Part shown: positions 24,284-33,699 of the stretch, one piece after another
How positions within the stretch are numbered: the stretch's first letter is position 1
Layout: every line of letters starts with the position of its first letter
Assembly: GCF_015223055.1 (NCBI RefSeq)
Contig: NZ_JADFBX010000001.1
Coordinates: forward strand, 372,001 to 436,000
Source: Pedobacter sp. MC2016-24
Lineage (GTDB): Bacteria > Bacteroidota > Bacteroidia > Sphingobacteriales > Sphingobacteriaceae
Length of the DNA: 64,000 bases
Direction of reading: 5' to 3'
Notes under the pieces: generated by a model
Seen by the model: the letters and a program-made list of their open reading frames with translations, nothing else
The model's database searches: none
Told to the model about the DNA's origin: nothing
Made by a program: the position numbers and the translations under genes

Positions 24284-27094
24284 TTAAGGGTAAGCTGCCT
24301 TATTATTTAAGGTACTGATTTCTGGCGCTGTTATACTGGCTTGAACCCGTATCCCTTTTGGTAATTTGCGTCCGGGAAACTTAAAAGTCAGCACTTTAAC
24401 ACGTGGCACTAAATCGTTTGGTGCATCGATACGGCCGATAGTCTGCAGGCCAAGCTTCTCGTCACCGGCCCAAAGTTCCACAGTGATATTTTTTGCGGTC
24501 AGGTTCCCGATGTTGTGAATTTTCACAGCCACCGTCTCCCGGTCGGGCATTGAAATGTCATGAGCAGAAAGTGCCGCATCCGCTGCCGCAGCAAGCTTAG
24601 CATCTGCTTTGATCTGGTTTAGTGTGGCCACGAACGATTTCTTAGCCGGTATGTGGAGTACAACCTGATTTACCCTTTCCTTGAGTTCAAGGGTTTGTCG
24701 CTGCAAATTGGCATCTATCATTCCATCATCATTGCGATCCTCACCCGTTTCCAATGCATAAAGCCCAGGTTGCAATTGCCAGGTCTGCATGGTTACAGCG
24801 CGATCAGTTCCAAAATTAAAAAAAGATACCCTGGCTGATGTAGCATTACCGCCGCGTACCAATATGCCGAGATCAGGACCTGTGTTTTTCCAGGTGGCTA
24901 CCACTGCCGGATACTCGTATCCGGCACCAAAATGACCGGTATACATGCCAAACAGCAAGTCGCTGCCAGGCACATACACCCGATCGGTATACTTCACTTC
25001 ATTGGTCAACAATGGAAAATTATAGCGTAAAGATGCCAATACCTCTTCCAGACCTTTGTTCAGGACCTGGGTGTCCCCATGGATTAAGTATTTGTTGTAA
25101 GCGCTACCCTGCGCTTCAATCAGCTGATCATACCTTTGGCTCCCGCTCAGCTGTCTGGCCATGGCAAAAACGTCGGCCATCGGGTTATCCGTATCACCTT
25201 TATCTACGCCACCTTTCAATAAGACCTGCTTTACCCAATTGAGCGAGCCTGGTTCGGGATTTTCGGGTAAAGTTTCTTTAGCTGCACTGATCATCAAATC
25301 ATAACAAAAGTTAAGTGGCTTTAAAAAAGCTTTATTTTTTGTGATGGCATACATACCGATCAGCTGCGCCTGAAGTTCATTGACATGGCCAAGACTTTCC
25401 CATCGGTAGTAATCATAGGCCAGTCCCGGATCGTACCATTTTCCGGTATGTGCTGCGATTCCATCATTTTCAAATGCAATGGCTGCCGGCAGGACTCCGG
25501 CGGGCTTACCATTTTCTGCACGGTCAGCGTCGTTTACCCAGGCGTTTCCCCATTCACTAAACAGCCTGATCAATTCCGGGTTTTGGTTGTACCAGGCTGC
25601 CCATAAACCTGGCAATACCGCCCTGGCATTTAAGGGCACGTCCACATTCATAGGTGATTTTTCCAATACTGCCGTAGCCGACAGGTAGCAGGATTTAAAA
25701 TGCCGGTGCCCATTTGGGGTTATGCCGGTCCAGACCTGGCCAAAGTTTTGCATACTGATCAGACAGCGCTCCACATACTCCGGATCACCGTAATCGATCA
25801 TAAACATGGAGGGATGTGTATCCCTGAACAGCTCTGCAGCATGTTCTACATCGTCCATTTTTTTTGCAAAGCCGCGTTCCAGGATCCCGCTGTTCCACAC
25901 GCCATCCGCCAGCCGGCGGTATCCTTTTTTTGCCGTAGCATCATCCGCACCTAAAATTGCCGGTAGCCACCACCGCAAAATCTCCACATCATCCCCATAT
26001 TTACCGCCGAGCTCTCCGTTAGCCTCCTGCCTTTCATTTACCCACCAATAGATCACCTTTAACATTCTTTGCATGGCTTCGTGCTGGCCAATTGCCCATT
26101 GCGGAGCGCCTTTGGGATCAACGCTGTTGGCAATTGCAAATGGCACCCGCTCACCCAGGTACATTTTTAACAAATCTGCGTCCGGGTATTTCGCTTTCAG
26201 AATGCTGAAGTATTTTTTGTATTCGGCTTCATGATAAGGATCATAATCCTCACTGTTTAACCAATAATGAATCTTTCCCAATAAATAAATGGACTGGTCA
26301 TACAAAGGATCTTTTTTTGAAGCCGCAACCTGCTCCAGCAGATCTGCAGCAAGGTACATCCGGAAAGTGAAGTTTATCCCCGATGTTTTGGCCGCCCGTA
26401 ACCAGGCACCCAGATCGTAATAATAGCAGGCTTTTAAATATCTGTTGGCGGTGTTCAATTGATTCTCTAAGTCGGTTTGCCCGGGTCGGTCCTGAAGCTG
26501 TCTTTCCAGATCAGCCACCATTTGTTTTACTTTTGTAGTATCTGGTTCAAATCCGGTTTTTGAATCATACCGTATCTGAGCAATGGGTCTGAACTCGATA
26601 CTTTGAACAGCGGCAACAGCATCATTTGCAACAACTCTGACCAACGTTGCACCTCCGGTAACGTTGATGCTTTTATTCACGCTTTTAATCGGGATGCGAT
26701 ACCAGGGCGTAACCACCGTATCGGCAATCAATACACCATTTACATACACCGACTGATTTAAATGACTTTCTGTATTGTTACCTAATGTAATGGTTAATAC
26801 ATAAGCTCCTTTGGGGAGGTCAGTTCTAAAAACCAAACTGTCTTTACCAATAAGCCCATCCCTGTTTAAAGCGTTATTCCATTTTCCGGCGATGGTATCA
26901 AAAGCAGCAGTAGGTTTATACATCAATCCATAGCCCTTTTTTGCCTGGTACAGTGTTCCCGGATCCACCCGGAGGTATCCTTGTTCAAGGGGAGAACTTG
27001 CTGTACCAAAATCATACAGATAATTGATGTGACCGGGATGTTTATTGCAGGACATCAGGACAATGATACAGAGGAATACGTATATCTTCATCAT
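24284..27094 (-). CDS. Large lipoprotein with N-terminal galactose-binding-like domain, central helical barrel and C-terminal CARDB-like domain
   Basis: 936 residues from the ATG at 27094 (MMKIYVFLCI); an in-frame ATG 36 bp upstream overlaps the previous gene and spoils the signal. Lipobox LMSC with Cys16. Residues ~25-165 resemble the beta-sandwich found at the front of pectin-active esterases and lyases (YDFGTASSPLEQGYLRV, then YGLMY, GAYVLTITLGN). About 220-650 is helical with many Trp and His (WWLPAILGADDATAKKGYRR, DYYRWESLGHVNELQAQL). The end (~840-930) looks like a CARDB domain (IHNIGNLTAKNITVELWAG). Surface-exposed enzyme or binding protein of unknown family; starts 10 bp after the GH105-type gene. 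Confidence 0.65.
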   Translation of the reverse strand: MMKIYVFLCIIVLMSCNKHPGHINYLYDFGTASSPLEQGYLRVDPGTLYQAKKGYGLMYKPTAAFDTIAGKWNNALNRDGLIGKDSLVFRTDLPKGAYVLTITLGNNTESHLNQSVYVNGVLIADTVVTPWYRIPIKSVNKSINVTGGATLVRVVANDAVAAVQSIEFRPIAQIRYDSKTGFEPDTTKVKQMVADLERQLQDRPGQTDLENQLNTANRYLKACYYYDLGAWLRAAKTSGINFTFRMYLAADLLEQVAASKKDPLYDQSIYLLGKIHYWLNSEDYDPYHEAEYKKYFSILKAKYPDADLLKMYLGERVPFAIANSVDPKGAPQWAIGQHEAMQRMLKVIYWWVNERQEANGELGGKYGDDVEILRWWLPAILGADDATAKKGYRRLADGVWNSGILERGFAKKMDDVEHAAELFRDTHPSMFMIDYGDPEYVERCLISMQNFGQVWTGITPNGHRHFKSCYLSATAVLEKSPMNVDVPLNARAVLPGLWAAWYNQNPELIRLFSEWGNAWVNDADRAENGKPAGVLPAAIAFENDGIAAHTGKWYDPGLAYDYYRWESLGHVNELQAQLIGMYAITKNKAFLKPLNFCYDLMISAAKETLPENPEPGSLNWVKQVLLKGGVDKGDTDNPMADVFAMARQLSGSQRYDQLIEAQGSAYNKYLIHGDTQVLNKGLEEVLASLRYNFPLLTNEVKYTDRVYVPGSDLLFGMYTGHFGAGYEYPAVVATWKNTGPDLGILVRGGNATSARVSFFNFGTDRAVTMQTWQLQPGLYALETGEDRNDDGMIDANLQRQTLELKERVNQVVLHIPAKKSFVATLNQIKADAKLAAAADAALSAHDISMPDRETVAVKIHNIGNLTAKNITVELWAGDEKLGLQTIGRIDAPNDLVPRVKVLTFKFPGRKLPKGIRVQASITAPEISTLNNKAAYP

Positions 27095-27104
27095 ATCGGT
27101 TCTT

Positions 27105-28805
27105 TTAAGGTTGGAGCCTGGAAATTTCAATTCCCGCTGTAATTACCGCCCCCAATCCCCGGGGGTCATTAGCTATCGTTTTACGATCCATATAAAACTG
27201 CTGGTCGTCACCGATGTCTGTACCCCGACAAATGCCATGGACTACGCCCCCGGTATCAATTTTTGTTTTTAGGGCATTCCAGCCGGCAAGGGCATTTTTT
27301 TTATAGTCTTGATTTAACCAGCCTTCCCTTACTCCCCTGGCCAGCGCTAAAGTAAATAAAGCGGTACAGGACGTTTCTTCATAGGCATCAGGCCGATCCA
27401 ATACCTGGTGCCACATACCGCTTTTATCCTGATAACGGATCAGTGTTTTCATCTGTTCCTGGAAATTACGCAATACCTGTGTATAGGCAGGGTGGTTCCT
27501 GGGCAGATTTGCCAGTAAAGATACCGTTGCCCAGGCAATCCATCCGTTTGCACGGCCCCAGTAAGCGGCAGATCTTTCCTGCTTCAGGTTAAACCAGGCA
27601 TGCTTATATAAACCTGTTTTTGGATCGAGCAGGTATTTTCTAAAATTGAGCACCTGCCTGGCTGCATCATTATAGTACTGCACATCGCCTGTAATTTTAG
27701 CCATTTGCAATAAAAAAGGTACGCTCATAAACAAGTCGTCAGCCCATACCGTAGCTTCAACAGGTTCTGGCCTGCAAAAGGTACCGTCGTCCAGACGCTG
27801 TTGGGCTTTGGACACATAAGCCGCTATAGGCAGGATCAGATTTTTTACTGCTTCGTCCTTTGTCTTCAGATAATATGCTGCGAATGGCAAAACGGGTGCA
27901 CCGGTATCGTCTAGCATGGTACGCCTGAAGATGCGGTGGTAACTTCCCCTAAATGCAAAAAGGGAGTCGTACTGATAGCGAAAATAGGGAATCTGCTGAA
28001 GGGTAAACTCTACATATCTTTTGGCAAAAGCCGAATACTTACCCGCAGTATCCAAAGCCATGATACTCCAGACCATGGATCCATGCGAATAATGCCAGTC
28101 GGCATAAGGATCACGCTGGTAAGCCGCATGACTGGGGGTTTCCAGTTCTGGAAGATAGCGCTGTGGCGATTTACACCAGGCATGCGGAGTTAAGCCTGAA
28201 CGATCAAATGGCCCGGTTGATAAAAGCCACGCTGTATTTTGCAGGTCATTGTCCATACCGGAATTGAAGCTGGCAGCAGTATTCAGGTCGCCGGCCCTGG
28301 TAACGGGCATCAGAAAGATTACAGGATCAACGTCTTTTTCTGCGGTGTACCGGATCAGCACTTCGTTTATCCCATTTTTTAAGCGACCGGAAAACTGCTC
28401 ACTAAAAGTAAACCGGTTATAAGAAGTCTCTTTCGGAACCTGTAAACCGGCATGCTTAGCCGCATATACCTGCATGTTGTTGATCCAAATGGTAACCTCG
28501 CCACCGTAGCTCAGTGCAAAATTCAACAGCGAATCTTTTTTTTCAACGACAAGCTGGCTTTTCCCATACAAATACTGTCCTTTTATTGGTTTTAAACCTC
28601 GAAAATCGATGACCTGCAAGCCCAGTACATCTTTCTGGGGCTGTAGCTTGAAACTAAAATAAGTATCGGCAATGACTTTATCCGCAACTCTTTTAGCCAA
28701 AGCCAAAGCTTCTTTGTTTTGCGAAAATACGGGCAAAGACAAAAGGAATAAGCCTGTGGTAACCAGGATATTTAACCGCATTTTGCTTGATAAATTCATT
28801 GCCAT
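27105..28805 (-). CDS. GH105/GH88-type unsaturated uronyl hydrolase with N-terminal beta domain
   Basis: 566 residues; signal peptide at 1-28 (LLSLPVFSQ). The C-terminal ~350 residues have (alpha/alpha)6-barrel signatures of unsaturated rhamnogalacturonyl/glucuronyl hydrolases: VWADDLFM at 353-360 (Asp356 at the position of the catalytic acid), YWGRANGW at 415-422, and SGMWHQVLD followed by EETSCTALF at 476-484. Residues ~35-170 are an added beta-sandwich, making it longer than the usual ~380. These enzymes hydrate and split the delta-4,5-unsaturated uronic acid from oligosaccharides made by lyases. Neighbours and TonB receptor fit a periplasmic step. Confidence 0.87.
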   Translation of the reverse strand: MAMNLSSKMRLNILVTTGLFLLSLPVFSQNKEALALAKRVADKVIADTYFSFKLQPQKDVLGLQVIDFRGLKPIKGQYLYGKSQLVVEKKDSLLNFALSYGGEVTIWINNMQVYAAKHAGLQVPKETSYNRFTFSEQFSGRLKNGINEVLIRYTAEKDVDPVIFLMPVTRAGDLNTAASFNSGMDNDLQNTAWLLSTGPFDRSGLTPHAWCKSPQRYLPELETPSHAAYQRDPYADWHYSHGSMVWSIMALDTAGKYSAFAKRYVEFTLQQIPYFRYQYDSLFAFRGSYHRIFRRTMLDDTGAPVLPFAAYYLKTKDEAVKNLILPIAAYVSKAQQRLDDGTFCRPEPVEATVWADDLFMSVPFLLQMAKITGDVQYYNDAARQVLNFRKYLLDPKTGLYKHAWFNLKQERSAAYWGRANGWIAWATVSLLANLPRNHPAYTQVLRNFQEQMKTLIRYQDKSGMWHQVLDRPDAYEETSCTALFTLALARGVREGWLNQDYKKNALAGWNALKTKIDTGGVVHGICRGTDIGDDQQFYMDRKTIANDPRGLGAVITAGIEISRLQP

Positions 28806-28811
28806 ATGGAA

Positions 28812-29573
28812 TTAAAGTATGAGTGATGCGCTATCCTGATCGAGAAACAAAATCGCATGGGCATGATTTCTCAGGGCCGTGGATGGATAACGTGCTGATA
28901 TTTCTTCCTGAAGTGTATGTTGTACCGCCTTTGCTTTGTTTTGCCCCGGGACCATACAAAAAATGTACTTTGCCTGCAACAAAGCCGGAATGGTTAAGGT
29001 GTAGGCATAAGCAGGTACCTCGGCTACCGTAGCAAAGCATCCGTCATTTACCTGTTGCCGTTTACAGGGTTCATCCAAATCGATAATTTTGACCAGTACC
29101 GGGTCATCAAAACGGGCAACATGCGGATCGTTAAAAGCCAGGTGCGTGTTTTCACCAATCCCCATAAAGCAGAGGTCTGGCGGCATTTGCTCCAGCAATG
29201 CCGAATAACGCGCGCATTCAGCTTCGGAATCATTTCCATCGGGATTCAAATAATAGACCTGCTTAAAGGGCAGTCTGGAAAAGATTTTGCGATTCAAAAA
29301 ATGTCCAAACCGTTGCGGATGTGATACGGCTAACCCCATGTATTCATCCATATGGAATGCATTTACCCGCGCCCAATCCAGACCTGCCTCTTCGGTAAGC
29401 GCTTCCAAAAATTCATTTTGAGAAGCTGCCGCAGCAAAGATGATGTTGACTTCTTCTTGTTGCTGCAGCAGTTCACTAAGGCGTTCCGCTGCCAGTTTAG
29501 CAGCTTCCAGGCCCATATCCCCCCTATTGGGATAAATTTTAACCAGTAGGTTATCTTTTAAAAATTTCATCAT
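28812..29573 (-). CDS. NagB-like amino-sugar-6-phosphate deaminase/isomerase family protein
   Basis: 253-residue cytoplasmic protein of the glucosamine-6-phosphate isomerase / 6-phosphogluconolactonase family. FHMDEYMGL puts Asp76 at the position of the NagB proton-transfer Asp72. The second motif reads GIGENTHLAFNDP (138-150): His144 is kept, but NagB Asp141 is replaced by Asn142 and Glu148 by Asp149. As I recall, Asn also occurs at this place in AgaI-type galactosamine-6-phosphate enzymes. It would turn amino sugar phosphate into a ketose phosphate and ammonia. Encoded between the TonB receptor and the GH105-type enzyme with gaps of 6-9 bp. Confidence 0.85.
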   Translation of the reverse strand: MMKFLKDNLLVKIYPNRGDMGLEAAKLAAERLSELLQQQEEVNIIFAAAASQNEFLEALTEEAGLDWARVNAFHMDEYMGLAVSHPQRFGHFLNRKIFSRLPFKQVYYLNPDGNDSEAECARYSALLEQMPPDLCFMGIGENTHLAFNDPHVARFDDPVLVKIIDLDEPCKRQQVNDGCFATVAEVPAYAYTLTIPALLQAKYIFCMVPGQNKAKAVQHTLQEEISARYPSTALRNHAHAILFLDQDSASLIL

Positions 29574-29582
29574 GTGTTTGGT

Positions 29583-32411
29583 TTAATAGCGGTATTTCAA
29601 TCCTGCACGGGCCGAATAATCATAATACGTTTTGGTAAAAAGGCGTGACCGCTCGCCAAAATATTCGATTTGCGGCTGGTTTGTCAGATTTAGTCCTTCT
29701 GCATAAATGGTTAAGCCTTTAGTAATCCGGAAAGAAGCATTGACATCCAATTGATAGCGTGCGGCACGGATCACATCAGTAGCATCGTCTGTACCTAAAG
29801 TGGAGGTATAAGCACCATTATAGTTCAGATTGCCCTGTAAGGTGAAACCTTTTAAGGTGTAGGAAACAGAACCATTGGCGGTATGATCGGCCTGTCCAGG
29901 TAAACGGAGGCCCTTTCTGTCCTGTGCATCTGCTTTTGAACGGGTGTAGGTATAGTTGGCGTATAACGATATGCCTTTGAGTATGCCCGGCAAAAATGTC
30001 AAATTGGTTTGCGCGTTAACTTCTACCCCGAATACCTTTGCCAGGTCGCCATTGTAAGTTTTGTAATACAGATAGTCTTTGTAAGCGGTAGCATCTGGAA
30101 ATTCGTTTCCTGTCAGCGTAACCACACTGTTGTACTGGAAGTTTTTGATATTTTTATAAAATGTACCGATGGAAAGGATACCCAGATTGCTGAGGTAGTG
30201 TTCTATAGAAAAATCATAATTGGTTGCAAAAGCAGGTTTCAAATCGGGGTTACCATCGGTTAATGTTCTGTTTAAGATACTTACTACACGACTGGGTACC
30301 AGGTCATTAAAATTTGGTCTGGAATAACCGAAAGATACTGCACCGCGCATCACTGTATTTTTAGCCAGATCATATTTACCTTGCAGGTTTGGCAGGTATT
30401 TGATGTAGTTGTATTTTGAATTTACCGGTACAGAGGAGGTGAGTTTACCATTGATATCCTGATTGACCAATTTGGCATCGTAATCAACCGCAGTTCTTTC
30501 CACCCTTAAACCACCCAATAACATAAATTTCTTAAATTGGATTCTGTTCATCAGGTATCCGGCAATTACATTTTCCTGGGCATCGTAAAAATAGGAATCA
30601 ATGGATATCTGTGCCTGATCAGCACTTTGGGTAAACAAGGCGGGGTTTGCGGCAAAAAAGCCGACCGTAGCATCCTTATTTACCCCCAGACCAAAACTTA
30701 AATTGTCATCCAGAAAGTCGGCGGACACTTCGTTTTCGCCTTTAAAATTGTTGAGGCTACCTGTCGCTGCCGGACCGCTATAGTTGGCCACAAAAGTACT
30801 TGCCGGTCTGAAACGTTTGTTGTTCATCCTTTTTATTTTTGCCCCCATTTTAAAGTAGGCATCATTATCCCCTATTTTATATGGGTAAGTCAGGTTGATA
30901 CGACCTACGGTATTGGTGCCCTGAGTTTTAAAATCATTGGCTTCAATCGTGTTGTAGGTATACAGTGCCGCATTGTTTTTGGCATCGGTACTACCTGTTG
31001 CCTGGATATAATCGCCGGAGATTTCAGAAATGGTCAGCGGCACATTTCCTGTAATGAAATTATAGGCGGCAGCACGCTGATCAAAATTTGAAGCGGTCAG
31101 AAATATCCCTCCATCCAGCTTGATCCGGTTTAACATGGTTTCCCCTTCTAAACTGAAGTTGATGTTATTGTTTCTCATTTGCCGGTCAAGCACCTCATTA
31201 TACCCCCTTCCCCGGGTGGTTGTATATATGCCATTTACCAGGGTGGTGTTGGCCGTTTGCATCCTGGTGCGTTTACGGTACCGTGTAGCATCGTTATCCA
31301 GACTGTTAAAAGTTAAGTTGGCCACAATGGATGTTGTTGGACTGAAACTATAATCCATTGTTGTTGTTGCGCCCATGCGGGTACGTTCGTTCTCCAGGTA
31401 AACCAGGCGAATGTCGGTTGGAAAGTAAATGGATCCTTTTCCATCACCAAAATCTTTCAACTGCCATTGCTGTGCATTAATTTCATCGTATCCATTATTT
31501 GTTTTGTAATAACTACCAGATACAGTGATACCCATCCTACCATTTGGCAGATCTTCAGTTTCGCCATAGCGTCTGCCAAAACTGATGTTACCTATTCCAT
31601 TTGAATTGTTGCGCAACTTGTTATAACCACCACCCAGATCTACAGACAACTGGGGCTTTAAGCTGATTGCTGTAGGTGTTTTTAGATTGATTGCACCTGA
31701 TATGGCATCACCATCAAGATCCGGTGTTAAAGTTTTAATCACCTCCATCGAAGCCAGAACGTTTGCAGGGACTAAATCCAACTGGGCGTTCCGTTGCCCC
31801 AGTTCCTGCGTACCCATGATCTGCTCTCCATTGATGTTGATATTGGTATATCCTCCGGGTGTACCGCGCAACTGCACTGTAGAACCTTCGCCCTGCTCAC
31901 GTCCGATAGTTACTCCAGGAAGTCTTTGCAAGGATTCGGCCACATTCAGATCGGGAAATCGTCCCATCAGATCGGCAGAAATCACCTGTTTAATGTTGTC
32001 GGCATTACGCTGTTGATTGAGTGCCTTTTGCTGGCCTTCCATGACACCGGAGACGGTTACGCCTTTTAAGGCCACACTACTGCTCAGCAGCCTGATGTTG
32101 TGCACTGCAGTTTGTCCGGCTTTGAGCTCCACGGTAGTTTCGACAGGGCTATATCCCATATAATTTACCACAACTACATAGGTGCCGGCCTTCAAATCGT
32201 TCAATTGAAAATCACCGGTGGTGTTTGTCGCCACAGCTTTATTGCTGTCTTTAATTTTTACTGAAGCGCCTGGTAAAGCTCCGCCCTGCTCATCTATCAC
32301 TTTACCCCGAATGTTTCCTGCACTTTGTGCATGTGCAGAAAATCCGGTTCCTGCTGCGGAGAACAACACCGCAAATATCCACGTGAGATACGATTTAAAA
32401 ATAGGTTTCAT
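29583..32411 (-). CDS. TonB-dependent receptor without SusD partner (TIGR01782-like)
   Basis: 942 residues. Signal peptide ends at AHAQS. Carboxypeptidase-like domain about 32-120 (IRGKVIDEQGGALPGASVKI), then a plug with DLMGRFPDLNVAESLQRLPGV, GEGSTVQLRGTPGGYTN and LDGDAISGAINLKTPTA, which are hallmarks of the Xanthomonas/Caulobacter type of receptor, and a barrel ending in YDYSARAGLKYRY. No STN domain, no FecR or sigma factor nearby, and no SusD gene adjacent, so it differs from the two SusC systems to the left. It should bring the oligosaccharide of this operon across the outer membrane. Confidence 0.95.
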   Translation of the reverse strand: MKPIFKSYLTWIFAVLFSAAGTGFSAHAQSAGNIRGKVIDEQGGALPGASVKIKDSNKAVATNTTGDFQLNDLKAGTYVVVVNYMGYSPVETTVELKAGQTAVHNIRLLSSSVALKGVTVSGVMEGQQKALNQQRNADNIKQVISADLMGRFPDLNVAESLQRLPGVTIGREQGEGSTVQLRGTPGGYTNININGEQIMGTQELGQRNAQLDLVPANVLASMEVIKTLTPDLDGDAISGAINLKTPTAISLKPQLSVDLGGGYNKLRNNSNGIGNISFGRRYGETEDLPNGRMGITVSGSYYKTNNGYDEINAQQWQLKDFGDGKGSIYFPTDIRLVYLENERTRMGATTTMDYSFSPTTSIVANLTFNSLDNDATRYRKRTRMQTANTTLVNGIYTTTRGRGYNEVLDRQMRNNNINFSLEGETMLNRIKLDGGIFLTASNFDQRAAAYNFITGNVPLTISEISGDYIQATGSTDAKNNAALYTYNTIEANDFKTQGTNTVGRINLTYPYKIGDNDAYFKMGAKIKRMNNKRFRPASTFVANYSGPAATGSLNNFKGENEVSADFLDDNLSFGLGVNKDATVGFFAANPALFTQSADQAQISIDSYFYDAQENVIAGYLMNRIQFKKFMLLGGLRVERTAVDYDAKLVNQDINGKLTSSVPVNSKYNYIKYLPNLQGKYDLAKNTVMRGAVSFGYSRPNFNDLVPSRVVSILNRTLTDGNPDLKPAFATNYDFSIEHYLSNLGILSIGTFYKNIKNFQYNSVVTLTGNEFPDATAYKDYLYYKTYNGDLAKVFGVEVNAQTNLTFLPGILKGISLYANYTYTRSKADAQDRKGLRLPGQADHTANGSVSYTLKGFTLQGNLNYNGAYTSTLGTDDATDVIRAARYQLDVNASFRITKGLTIYAEGLNLTNQPQIEYFGERSRLFTKTYYDYSARAGLKYRY

Positions 32412-32445
32412 AACAATTTCCGTTTAGAATGAGTTGATATATTGG

Positions 32446-33699
32446 TTAGTTCTGGAATGATTTGAATTTATAGTAATCACTTAAAAAGCGTAATGCGAAG
32501 CTGGTGCCGATGTCACGGTTAACCAGCCAGACCTTACCCTTTGACCTGGTCCTGGTCTCGATCACTGCACCACGTAAATTTGGGTCCGGATGATCTTCTG
32601 CAAATCGATTATGAACCAGCCAATAGGCAGATTTTTCAATGTTGTTGTCGAATTCTTTATAGCCGAGATCGGAGAGTGCCATCCATACGATACCAGAAAG
32701 CGCAACTTCTGATCCTGTAACAGAACCTTTATCCGGGGCCTTTCCATCGGTATAGTTGTCGTAATACATGGTGCCATCCTTTTGCTGCGCTTTTGCGTGT
32801 GTACGGGCCGTTTTCGCCGCAGCTTCCAGGTATTTTTTATCTTTGGTCAGCTTCCAGGCCTCAATTAAAGACTCGGCATACCAAAGGTTAAAGCGGGGAT
32901 GAAATGAGTGTACATCTTTGAAATTTGGCATAAAGTCTGACCACAATCCATTCTCGTCCTGTAGTTTCAATAAGCTGTTACAGAGATTAATGAAAGCATC
33001 TTTAAAGGCTTTATTACCTGAAAACTCGTAAGCATCCTTAAACAAAGAACCTTCAGTATTTGGTCTGGATACATCAAACAAGGTTTGCTCACCGACTTTC
33101 TTATCTTTCCAAAAGGGGCTGTATTCTTTTTGCACCTCGCCCGTTTTCAGGTCTACATTGTCGTAACAAATGCCTTTCTCCGCATCATACATATTTTTCA
33201 TCATCCAGCTGGCGGCGCTGGTCGCTACGTCTGCATACTTTTTATCCCGGGTTACGCGACTCAATTCATAGATTCCCGGGGTACCGTCAGATATGGTGGC
33301 AAAAACAATAACATCGTCACCCACAAAATCTCCGTGTGTAGCGCCCAGCATTCCTTTCAATTTTGGATGGTCTTTGATCTGCAAACTGATCCAATAATCA
33401 CCGGATCGCTTTGCGGCATTCAGCCAGTTTTCATTGCCCCTGATTTTATATCCTGCAAGCAAAGCGTTAATTGCCTGCCCGGTATGCCAGGGCACTTCAT
33501 AAGGGTACCATTTACCTTCGGTCAGGTTATAATCACATCGCGACTTCCCCTGCTCGTCCAGGATGACCTTAACGAGGCAATTTGCGGTTTGATCAATGGC
33601 ATTGACAATTTCTTCCTTTTTCACCTGGGAAAAGGCGTTAGTATAGGTGCTGAAATAAATAGCCAGTATAAGACTGGTCAGGATCTTAATCTGCTTCAT
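32446..33699 (-). CDS. Secreted (alpha/alpha)-barrel protein, putative glycan-active enzyme
   Basis: 417 residues from the ATG at 33699 (MKQIKILTSL), which overlaps the end of the GH20 gene by 14 bp. Signal peptide ends near TNAFSQ. The rest is a run of paired helices (WHTGQAINALLAGYKIRG, WLNAAKRSGDYWISLQ, KYLEAAAKTARTHAKAQQ) like GH88, GH105 and epimerase-type barrels. His-rich segments DVHSFHPRFNLWYAESLIEA and GMLGATHGDFVGDD may line the active site. No family could be named. In context it may be a hydrolase, lyase or epimerase on uronic acid-containing chains. Confidence 0.7.
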   Translation of the reverse strand: MKQIKILTSLILAIYFSTYTNAFSQVKKEEIVNAIDQTANCLVKVILDEQGKSRCDYNLTEGKWYPYEVPWHTGQAINALLAGYKIRGNENWLNAAKRSGDYWISLQIKDHPKLKGMLGATHGDFVGDDVIVFATISDGTPGIYELSRVTRDKKYADVATSAASWMMKNMYDAEKGICYDNVDLKTGEVQKEYSPFWKDKKVGEQTLFDVSRPNTEGSLFKDAYEFSGNKAFKDAFINLCNSLLKLQDENGLWSDFMPNFKDVHSFHPRFNLWYAESLIEAWKLTKDKKYLEAAAKTARTHAKAQQKDGTMYYDNYTDGKAPDKGSVTGSEVALSGIVWMALSDLGYKEFDNNIEKSAYWLVHNRFAEDHPDPNLRGAVIETRTRSKGKVWLVNRDIGTSFALRFLSDYYKFKSFQN

